Below, in pieces: positions 34,277 to 40,944 of a stretch of 64,000 bases of DNA (positions are counted from its first letter, which is position 1; the number at the start of each line of letters is the position of its first letter). The notes beneath the pieces were generated by a model. It ran no database searches and was not told the DNA's origin. It saw only the letters and a list, made by a program, of their open reading frames with translations. Source of the DNA: WVYX01 sp039586815 (GTDB taxonomy: Bacteria > Gemmatimonadota > Gemmatimonadetes > Gemmatimonadales > GWC2-71-9); assembly GCA_039586815.1 (NCBI GenBank), contig JBDHJR010000007.1:62001-126000 (forward strand), written 5' to 3'. A program made the position numbers and the translations under genes.

Positions 34277-35146
34277 ATGACCAATACGCAGCGCGACAGC
34301 GAGCGGATCGCGCAGGCGATCCAGTACCTCGATCGGCACTACCGCAGCCAGCCGGAACTGAATGAGGTGGCCGCGGCGGTGCAACTCAGCCCGTATCACT
34401 TCCAGCGGCTGTTCAAGCGCTGGGCAGGCGTGAGCCCGAAGCGGTTTCTCCAGTACCTCACGATCGGGCACGCCAAGGCGGCGCTCGTGGAGGGACACAG
34501 CGTGCTGGCCGCATCCTATGACGCCGGGCTTTCAGGGCCCGGGCGGCTGCACGATCTGTTCGTCGCGGTCGAGGCCGTGACCCCGGGAGAGTTCAAGGAA
34601 CGGGGCGAGGGACTCGTCATTCGCTACGGCTTCCATCCCACGCCGTTCGGCGAGTGCATGCTCGCCGCCACGGAGCGGGGGGTCTGCCGGCTCGCCTTTG
34701 CCACCCGGGCGGAGCGAGCGGAGGTGCTCTCAGAGCTTCGGCGGCGCTGGCGCGGCGCGAAGCTGCAGCACGACCAGGGGACCACGGCTTCGCTGGCGGC
34801 GCGCATCTTCGAGCGGGAAGGCGCGGCGGGCAAGCCGCTCACCCTCAGTCTCCAGGGGACCAACTTCCAGCTCAAGGTGTGGGAGGCCCTGTTACGCGTC
34901 CCGGCTGGGGTGCTCGTCTCGTACGGTGACATCGCCGAGAGCATCGGGCATCCCGATGCCCATCGCGCGGTCGGCACCGCGGTAGGGCAGAACCCGATTG
35001 CCTACCTGATCCCGTGCCATCGGGTGATCCGCAGCTCGGGTGCGTTCGGCGAGTACCGCTGGGGTAGCGCGAGGAAGAAGGCGATGGTGGCGTGGGAGGC
35101 CGCGCGACGCGCGCGGATACAGGCGCCCGCGCTCCGGGCGGGTTAG
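34277..35146 (+). CDS. AraC-type HTH fused to O6-methylguanine-DNA methyltransferase (Ada-like, no zinc domain)
   Basis: 289 residues. Residues about 10-105 are an AraC DNA-binding domain (LNEVAAAVQLSPYHFQRLFK, then GLSGPGRLHDLF). The rest is a methyltransferase with active-site LIPCHRVIRSSG and recognition helix ESIGHPDAHRAVGTAVGQNP. E. coli Ada has a further N-terminal zinc domain that senses methylphosphotriesters; it is missing here, and no upstream open frame could supply it. The fusion could still act as regulator once methylated at the second cysteine, but by which mechanism is unknown. It ends 4 nt inside the convergent FAH-type gene. Confidence 0.92.
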   Translation: MTNTQRDSERIAQAIQYLDRHYRSQPELNEVAAAVQLSPYHFQRLFKRWAGVSPKRFLQYLTIGHAKAALVEGHSVLAASYDAGLSGPGRLHDLFVAVEAVTPGEFKERGEGLVIRYGFHPTPFGECMLAATERGVCRLAFATRAERAEVLSELRRRWRGAKLQHDQGTTASLAARIFEREGAAGKPLTLSLQGTNFQLKVWEALLRVPAGVLVSYGDIAESIGHPDAHRAVGTAVGQNPIAYLIPCHRVIRSSGAFGEYRWGSARKKAMVAWEAARRARIQAPALRAG

Positions 35147-35760
35147 GCCTCGACGGGATTCCGCAGCACCCCCACTCCCGGGATCTCCACCTCGACCACA
35201 TCGCCCGCGGCAAGCGGGCCCACACCGGCGGGCGTGCCCGTGGCGATCAGGTCGCCCGGCTCCAGCGTCATCACGCGTGAGATGTACGCCACGAGCGTGG
35301 CAACGTCGAACGCCATGTGCGCGGCGCTGCCCCGCTGGCGCTCGACGCCGTTCACGCGACACAGCACTTCGAGCTCCGCGAGCGGCGGCGCCTCGGCGAG
35401 GGGAACCAGACGCGGCCCCACCGGACAGAACGTGTCGAACCCCTTGGCCCGGGTCCATTGCCCGTCGGTCTTCTGCAGGTCGCGCGCGGTTACGTCGTTG
35501 ACGCACGTGATGCCCGCCAGGGCCGCCACGACGTCCTCGGCACGTGCGTGCCGCAGCCTCCGTCCGATCACGACCCCGATCTCGCCTTCGTGGTCGACAC
35601 GCTCGGAATCGGTCGGGAGCACAATGGAGTCTCCATCTCCGATCACGGCGGACGGCGGCTTCATGAAGAGCAGCGGCCGCTCCGGGACCACGTTGCCAAG
35701 CTCCTTGGCATGCTCCACGTAGTTGCGGCCCACGCAGACGATCTTGCCCGGACGCCGCAT
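35143..35760 (-). CDS. Fumarylacetoacetate-hydrolase-family enzyme
   Basis: 205 residues from ATG at 35760; a GTG at 35763 just before it is also possible. Both overlap the stop of the esterase gene. FAH-fold motifs: IVCVGRNYVEHAKELG, metal-binding acidic residues in VDHEGEIGVVIGRR, and CVNDVTARDLQ...WTRAKGFDTFCPVGP, ending GDLIATGTPAGVG. The family breaks C-C bonds in beta-diketo acids (acylpyruvase, oxaloacetate decarboxylase, or 2-hydroxyhepta-2,4-dienedioate isomerase). The short, single-domain form resembles FAHD1-type acylpyruvase / oxaloacetate decarboxylase. Confidence 0.9.
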   Translation of the reverse strand: MRRPGKIVCVGRNYVEHAKELGNVVPERPLLFMKPPSAVIGDGDSIVLPTDSERVDHEGEIGVVIGRRLRHARAEDVVAALAGITCVNDVTARDLQKTDGQWTRAKGFDTFCPVGPRLVPLAEAPPLAELEVLCRVNGVERQRGSAAHMAFDVATLVAYISRVMTLEPGDLIATGTPAGVGPLAAGDVVEVEIPGVGVLRNPVEA

Positions 35761-36458
35761 CACTGAGCCGTGATCTCAGACAACACCGGTTGCAGCGCCT
35801 CCCAAACGTTCTCCGCCACGACCGCTTGCCCCTCCGCTGTCGGATGGATTCCGTCGGCCTGGTTGAGCTCGGGAACGCCGCCCACGCCCTCGAGCAGGAA
35901 CGGTATCAGCTCCGCGTCGTAATCGTCGGCCAGCTCGACGAACACCCGGCTGAACTCCCGCGTGTACAGCCCTCCCAGGTTGGGCGGCGCTTCCATCCCC
36001 GCGACGACGATGCGCGCGTCGGGATGCGCCGCGAGCGTGCGCTCGACGATCTCGCGCAGGTTGGCGCGCAGCTGGTCGGTACCGAGCCCGCGCAACCCGT
36101 CGTTGGCACCGAGCTCCAGCACCAGCACGGCGACCGGCTCCCGCAGCAGCCAATCGATGCGGCGCAGCCCGCCGGCCGAAGTCTCGCCACTCACCCCGGC
36201 GTTGACCGCCCGAAACGGCAACCGCGCCCCGTCGATCCGTTGTTGAATGAGCGCGGGATAGGCCTCCTCCGACTCGAGTCCGAGCCCGGCGGTGAGGCTC
36301 GTGCCGAGGAAGAGCACTACCGGCCGTTCGGACGCCGGGACCGCTGCCGCGCGCGCGCGATCGCCGGCGGCGGCACCGCTCTCCTCCGAGGAGGAGCCGC
36401 ACGCCACGAGCGACACGCCGAGAATGAGGAGCAGTATCTTTCGAGCCATGATGATCAT
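35760..36458 (-). CDS. tesA: SGNH-family esterase/lysophospholipase TesA, lipoprotein
   Basis: 232 residues from the ATG at 36458, supported by AGGTG 7 nt ahead; an ATG at 36449 is possible. Lipobox in LGVSLVACGSSS. Catalytic blocks: LFLGTSLTAGLG (nucleophile Ser; the usual GDSL is GTSL here), GVSGETSAGG (Gly), LELGANDGLRG (Asn) and DGIHPTAEGQ (Asp-His). It hydrolyses lipid esters or thioesters in the envelope. tesA diverges from a YbbA/YbbP-type exporter, as in E. coli, but here the two 5' ends overlap by 11 bp. Confidence 0.9.
   Translation of the reverse strand: MIIMARKILLLILGVSLVACGSSSEESGAAAGDRARAAAVPASERPVVLFLGTSLTAGLGLESEEAYPALIQQRIDGARLPFRAVNAGVSGETSAGGLRRIDWLLREPVAVLVLELGANDGLRGLGTDQLRANLREIVERTLAAHPDARIVVAGMEAPPNLGGLYTREFSRVFVELADDYDAELIPFLLEGVGGVPELNQADGIHPTAEGQAVVAENVWEALQPVLSEITAQ
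36435..36440 (+). promoter_or_regulatory. -10 element for a leaderless transporter transcript
   Basis: TATCTT, 7 nt before the ATG at 36448, inside the tesA coding region. On the other strand TATGTT (36482-36477) lies 18 nt before the tesA ATG. Confidence 0.3.
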
Positions 36459-37128
36459 CGCAGAGCACCTGGAACAAACATACATGAGCGGGGGCCATCC
36501 CCTTACTGTCCTCAAGGACGTCAGCCTCAGCGTCGACCCGGAGGGGTTCGTCGCGATCGTGGGCCCCTCGGGGAGCGGCAAGACCACGCTGCTCGGACTG
36601 CTGGCCGGGCTCGACCGCCCCAGCGCCGGCCGGGTGGAGCTCGACGGGCAGGATCTGGGTCCCCTGAGCGAGGACCAACGCGCCCGCCTGCGCTCCGAGA
36701 AGGTGGGGTTCGTGTTCCAGACGTTCCAGCTGATCCCCACGCTCACAGCACTCGAGAACGTGCTCGTGCCGGTGGAGCTGCGGCCCGGAGGTATCGCTGA
36801 CGACGGAGCCGAGGCAGAGGAGCGCGCCCGTGAGCTCCTCGCCCGCGTGGGCCTGGCCGAGCGCACCCATCACTATCCGGTGCAGCTCTCGGGCGGCGAG
36901 CAGCAGCGTGTGGCGCTGGCCCGCGCCTTCGCCAATCAGCCCAAGATCCTGTTCGCAGACGAGCCCACCGGCAACCTGGACACCGAGACAGGCAAGGCCG
37001 TAGCCGATCTCCTGGTGGCCCTCAACACCGAGGCACAGACCACACTGGTGCTGGTGACCCACGACCACGAGCTGGCCGGGCGCGCGCATCGCATCGTGCG
37101 GCTCTCGGGCGGGACCGTCGTCGCGTGA
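36448..37128 (+). CDS. ABC transporter ATPase (YbbA/LolD-like)
   Basis: 226 residues, ATG-ATG start (36448 or 36451). Walker A GPSGSGKTT, Q-loop VFQTFQLIPTLTALENV, signature LSGGEQQRVALARAF, Walker B ILFADEPTGNLD, switch VTHDHELA. This is the MacB/LolD/YbbA subfamily that works with FtsX-type permeases and powers release of molecules from the outer leaflet of the inner membrane. The permease gene follows with a GTGA overlap. Divergence from tesA is conserved in many bacteria and suggests a link to lipid metabolism. Confidence 0.93.
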   Translation: MMIIAEHLEQTYMSGGHPLTVLKDVSLSVDPEGFVAIVGPSGSGKTTLLGLLAGLDRPSAGRVELDGQDLGPLSEDQRARLRSEKVGFVFQTFQLIPTLTALENVLVPVELRPGGIADDGAEAEERARELLARVGLAERTHHYPVQLSGGEQQRVALARAFANQPKILFADEPTGNLDTETGKAVADLLVALNTEAQTTLVLVTHDHELAGRAHRIVRLSGGTVVA

Positions 37129-39668
37129 GATCTCCCTTCGTCCTGCGGATGGCTATGCGGGAGAGTCGCGCCGCGTGGCGCAGGATCGCGCTCTACACCG
37201 GGGCGATCACACTCGGCGTCGCCGCGCTCGTGGCCATCAACTCCTTCCGGGCCGACGTGCTCGCGGGGGTGCATGCCGAGGCGCGTGTGCTGCTGGGCGC
37301 CGACCTGGAGATGTTCAGCCGGCAGCCCTACCCCGAGGAGGTTCAGCAGGCGCTCGATTCGGCAGCGCAGGCCGGTACGGACATCTCGTACGCCACCCAC
37401 TTCGCCTCGATGGCGCTGGCTCCCCGCACCGGGCTCACCCGGCTCGTCAACGTGCGGGCCATGGTCGGCGGGTATCCGTACTACGGGAGGATCGAGACCG
37501 ATCCGGCAACGGCGTGGTCGCAGCTGGGAACGGGACGCAACGCGCTGGTCGACCCGGGGGTGCTCGTCTACCTCGACGCGCAGCTGGGAGACACCCTGCG
37601 CATCGGACAGGCCGCGTTCGTAATCAGCGGCGTGGTTACCAAGGTGCCCGGCGATATCGGGCTGCGCACGGCGATCGGGCCCAGCGTCTACATCCCCCGC
37701 AGGTACGTGGAAGAAACCGAACTGATCCAGTTCGGCAGCATGGTGCGGTACATGGCCTACCTCAAGGTCCCCGACATCGAGCAGCTCGAGGCGTTCGTGG
37801 ACACCTGGGGCGAGCGGCTACGAGAGCTGCGCGTCGGATACGACACCGTGGAGGAGCGCGAAGAGGAGTGGGCCGAGTCGCTCGACGCGCTGGCGCGCTT
37901 CCTCGGGCTGGTGGGACTGATCGCTTTGCTGCTGGGGGGCATCGGCGTGGCGAGCGCGGTGCACGTGTTCGTGAAGCGCCGGCTCGACACGGTGGCCGTG
38001 TTGCGCTGCCTCGGCGCGTCGCAGCGCACGGTGTTCGCGGTCTACCTGGTGCAGGCCGCCCTCATGGGGGCGCTCGGATCGCTGGCGGGCGTCGTACTGG
38101 GCCTCGTCGTGCAGTGGAGCCTCCCCGGCGTGCTGGAGGATTTCCTGCCGCTCGACGTCACGCCGGTACTGCATGCGGGTCCGGTGTTGACGGGGCTGGG
38201 CATCGGCATCTGGGTGGCTGTGCTGTTCGGGCTGCTGCCCCTGCTCACGGTGCGGGACGTGGCGCCGCTCCGCGCGCTGCGCCGCGCGTATGACACGCCT
38301 CCCGCCAAGCGAGACCCGGCGCGCCTGCTCACCTACGCGGCTCTCGCGCTCACGGCAATCGGGCTGAGCGTATCGCAGGCACCCGCTCTCCCGGCGGGCC
38401 TCGCGTTCGCCGCGGCGATCGCGTTTACGACGGGTGCGCTCTGGCTGGTGGCCAAGGGCCTCACCCGGGCCACGCGCCGGTTCTTTCCGCGCCGCGCGCC
38501 CTACGTCGTGCGGCAGGGGGTGGCCAATCTCTTCCGGCCGCACAACCAGACGGTGTCGGTCATCCTAACCGTGGGGTTCGGCCTCTTCCTCCTCGGAAGC
38601 CTGCACGTCGTGCAGCGGAATCTGCTGGAGCAGTTTGCGTTCGACACCCGCCCCGACCGACCCAACCTGGTGATCTTCGACATCCAGCGGGACCAGCGTG
38701 AGGGCATCACGGAGATCCTGCGCGGGCGGGGACTCGGCACACAGGAGTTCACCCCCATCGTGCCGGCGCGCATCGCCGCGCTGAACGACAGCAGCGTGAG
38801 TGAGCTGCTCGACGACACCACTGGAGCCGGTCCCAGCCGCTGGGCCCTGAGGCGTGAGTACCGCAACACGTACCGCGACACCCTTGTCGGGGCCGAGGAG
38901 CTCATCGCGGGGGAGTGGTGGGACGAGCCCCGTGGCGAGGCGGCGCTGCCACGGATCTCCATGGAACGCGACGTGGCCGACGACCTCATGGTCGGGGTGG
39001 GTGACCGGATCACCTGGGACGTCCAGGGCGTGCGGCTGGAGACCGAGATAGCCAGCCTGCGCACGGTGGACTGGGCGCGGTTCGAGCCCAACTTCTTCGC
39101 GGTGTTCGAGCCCGGAGTGCTGGAGAGCGCGCCACAGATATTCGTGACTTTCACCCGCGTGGAGGGCGACGCCGGCCGCGCCGAGGTGCAGCGCGACCTG
39201 GTGCGGCGCTACCCCAACATCTCGGCGCTCGACCTGTCGCTGGTGCAGCAGACCATCGATACCATTCTGGGCAGCGTGACCGTCGCGGTGCGCTTCATGG
39301 CGCTGTTCTCGATCGCGTGCGGGATGATCGTGCTGATCGGCGCCATCGGGACCTCACGCTACCAGCGGCTGCGCGAGAGCGTGCTGCTCAAGACGATCGG
39401 CGCCCGCACGCAGCAGGTGACGCGGATTCTCGCCACCGAGTACCTCGCGCTCGGCACGCTGGCCGCGGTGACCGGCCTGCTGCTCGCGACCGTGGCCGGG
39501 TGGGCACTCGTCACCTTCTTCTTCCAGATGACGTTCCGGCTGCAGCTACTGCCGCTGCTGGAGCTGGGGCTCGCGACCATCGTGGTCACGATCGTGGTGG
39601 GTCTCTTGTCGAGCCGCGACGTGATGCGGCGCGCCCCGCTGGCCGTGATGCGGGAGATTACGGAGTAG
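37125..39668 (+). CDS. FtsX-domain ABC permease (YbbP-like)
   Basis: 847 residues, GTG start in a GTGA overlap. Ten-helix layout: an N-terminal helix (IALYTGAITLGVAALVAINS), a periplasmic domain, a first FtsX block (GLVGLIALLLGGIGVASAVH then KRRLDTVAVLRCLGASQRTV), four middle helices, a second periplasmic domain and a final FtsX block (IACGMIVLIGAIGTSRYQRL then LLKTIGARTQQVTRILATEY). The duplicated FtsX plan is that of YbbP/LolC-like permeases. Substrate unknown; lipid or lipoprotein extraction is inferred from tesA nearby. A palindromic terminator follows. Confidence 0.93.
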   Translation: MRSPFVLRMAMRESRAAWRRIALYTGAITLGVAALVAINSFRADVLAGVHAEARVLLGADLEMFSRQPYPEEVQQALDSAAQAGTDISYATHFASMALAPRTGLTRLVNVRAMVGGYPYYGRIETDPATAWSQLGTGRNALVDPGVLVYLDAQLGDTLRIGQAAFVISGVVTKVPGDIGLRTAIGPSVYIPRRYVEETELIQFGSMVRYMAYLKVPDIEQLEAFVDTWGERLRELRVGYDTVEEREEEWAESLDALARFLGLVGLIALLLGGIGVASAVHVFVKRRLDTVAVLRCLGASQRTVFAVYLVQAALMGALGSLAGVVLGLVVQWSLPGVLEDFLPLDVTPVLHAGPVLTGLGIGIWVAVLFGLLPLLTVRDVAPLRALRRAYDTPPAKRDPARLLTYAALALTAIGLSVSQAPALPAGLAFAAAIAFTTGALWLVAKGLTRATRRFFPRRAPYVVRQGVANLFRPHNQTVSVILTVGFGLFLLGSLHVVQRNLLEQFAFDTRPDRPNLVIFDIQRDQREGITEILRGRGLGTQEFTPIVPARIAALNDSSVSELLDDTTGAGPSRWALRREYRNTYRDTLVGAEELIAGEWWDEPRGEAALPRISMERDVADDLMVGVGDRITWDVQGVRLETEIASLRTVDWARFEPNFFAVFEPGVLESAPQIFVTFTRVEGDAGRAEVQRDLVRRYPNISALDLSLVQQTIDTILGSVTVAVRFMALFSIACGMIVLIGAIGTSRYQRLRESVLLKTIGARTQQVTRILATEYLALGTLAAVTGLLLATVAGWALVTFFFQMTFRLQLLPLLELGLATIVVTIVVGLLSSRDVMRRAPLAVMREITE

Positions 39669-39691
39669 TGTCTCAGCGGCATATAAACGAA

Positions 39692-39719
39692 GGGGGCGAC
39701 GCCAGCTGGCGTCGCCCCC
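39692..39719. terminator. Bidirectional terminator-type palindrome
   Basis: GGGGGCGACGCCAG and CTGGCGTCGCCCCC form a perfect 28-bp palindrome between the convergent permease and diheme cytochrome genes. Neither side has a long T run, so it may act only partly without Rho. Confidence 0.65.
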
Positions 39720-39743
39720 AAGGGGTTCGATTGCTCCGCCCTG

Positions 39744-40667
39744 CTACGGAATGTCTGGGAAGTTGGTGGCGTTGACGAGTGCCGCGTAGAGATCCTGGAG
39801 GTCCGAGGTCGCCGTGACGAGCCCTGACGACATGAACCCCGGCTCACCGAACTTCGCCTTGAACCACAGCTCGTTCGGCTTGTCTCGAACGAACTCCCCG
39901 ACGCTGCGGCCGCCGATGTTGATGGTCGTGCCATCGGCTCCATGGCAACTGGCGCATAGCGATGCATATAGCGTCTGACCGGCGCTCTCCGTACCCAAGG
40001 CGCCGATGTTGGAGTAGGTGATGGTCGGCGCAACGACCACCGGCACTCCGCTGTAGTCGACATACATCACCGGCCCCGTCACCTCGATGTCATACAGCAG
40101 TGCCGGATCGACCCACTCCTCGCGCATGAACTTCACGAGGTTCCAGATCTGTCCCGTCGTGAGCTGCGCCGAGTAATCGGGGTGAGTGTTGTCGAAGGCG
40201 TCGATGCCGCGAGCACCGTAGTGCGCGACCAGGTCAAACAGCTCCTGGAATCCCGCTTGGGCAATGGTACTCCGCAGGTTCACCGACGACACATCGGGGC
40301 GATTCGGATTCAGCGTGCTCTGGCCGGTCCTATTGGCGTACGAGGCGGCGTTCCCCTGCCCATCCCAGGCGTGACACGCCTTGCAGCGATAGAAATCGGC
40401 GGGCGCGGTCGTGGTGGGCTGGGTGCCGCTTCCCGCCGCGTCGCTGGCCCACCATTTGCCATACGCCGCACCGCCGGCGATCCCGTCGGCTGCCGTGTAC
40501 CCTGCAGGCTCCGGCCCAGGGAAGTCTATGCCGTCGGTGCCGTCGGTACCGTCGGTACCGTCGGTGCCGGCAGCACCGGCAGCGCCAGCCGGACCTGCGG
40601 GCCCCTCGCATCCCGCGAGGGCAAAAAGGAGGAAGAACACTAGGAGATAACAGCCCTTCGCTTTCAT
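39744..40667 (-). CDS. Diheme cytochrome c lipoprotein with collagen-like linker
   Basis: 307 residues, with TAAGGGGGGGCC before the ATG. The lipobox is LFALAGCEG. Directly after the lipidated Cys comes a Gly-x-y stretch, GPAGPAGAAGAAG followed by four TDG triplets, like a short collagen helix. Two haem motifs follow: CKACH (about residue 95) and CASCH (about 240). Between them is a helical region (GFQELFDLVAHYGARGIDAF). It seems to be a surface or periplasmic electron carrier held off the membrane by the linker. Isolated from the main respiratory operon, with its own promoter region upstream. Confidence 0.88.
   Translation of the reverse strand: MKAKGCYLLVFFLLFALAGCEGPAGPAGAAGAAGTDGTDGTDGTDGIDFPGPEPAGYTAADGIAGGAAYGKWWASDAAGSGTQPTTTAPADFYRCKACHAWDGQGNAASYANRTGQSTLNPNRPDVSSVNLRSTIAQAGFQELFDLVAHYGARGIDAFDNTHPDYSAQLTTGQIWNLVKFMREEWVDPALLYDIEVTGPVMYVDYSGVPVVVAPTITYSNIGALGTESAGQTLYASLCASCHGADGTTINIGGRSVGEFVRDKPNELWFKAKFGEPGFMSSGLVTATSDLQDLYAALVNATNFPDIP
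40531..40566 (-). repeat. Four tandem 9-bp units encoding TDG triplets
   Basis: CCGTCGGTA/G occurs four times without interruption on the plus strand, inside the collagen-like linker of the diheme lipoprotein. A 9-bp period keeps the frame, so unit gain or loss would only change linker length. Confidence 0.8.
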
Positions 40668-40873
40668 CGGCCCCCCCTTACAGTGAAATCCCGAGTCTTA
40701 CGTCAGGCATTCTCCCACGAACTAATACCGAGTTATTAAGTAATCGATGAACAAATCGTGAACCACGCCGGCCGTTTATAAAGGAGTGAATTACTTGCAA
40801 ATCCTGCTCCAGCTGCCACCTCCGAAGCAGGAGGTCGCGCAGCGGCCACGCGTTTCGCGACCCTCCCTGAGCA
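40668..40873. other. AT-rich upstream region of the diheme lipoprotein
   Basis: No gene seen. The stretch 40690-40800 is much richer in A and T than its surroundings and holds several promoter-like words on the minus strand (TATAAA near 40780, TATTAG near 40725, TTGTTC near 40755), but no pair has ideal spacing. ACCTCC and GGAGGT (40818-40835) form a small hairpin with a 6-nt loop. Confidence 0.4.
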
Positions 40874-40875
40874 GG

Positions 40876-40914
40876 AAAAGACGGCGCCCCCACCCGATGG
40901 GTGAGGGCGCCGTC
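40876..40914 (-). terminator. Intrinsic terminator of the coiled-coil gene
   Basis: Minus-strand hairpin with 16-bp arms (40914-40899 and 40895-40880, one mismatch, loop ATC) followed by TTTT. It begins 30 nt after the stop codon. Confidence 0.8.
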
Positions 40915-40944
40915 CGTCACATCCAGTCAGCGAGCCCCGCGCGA

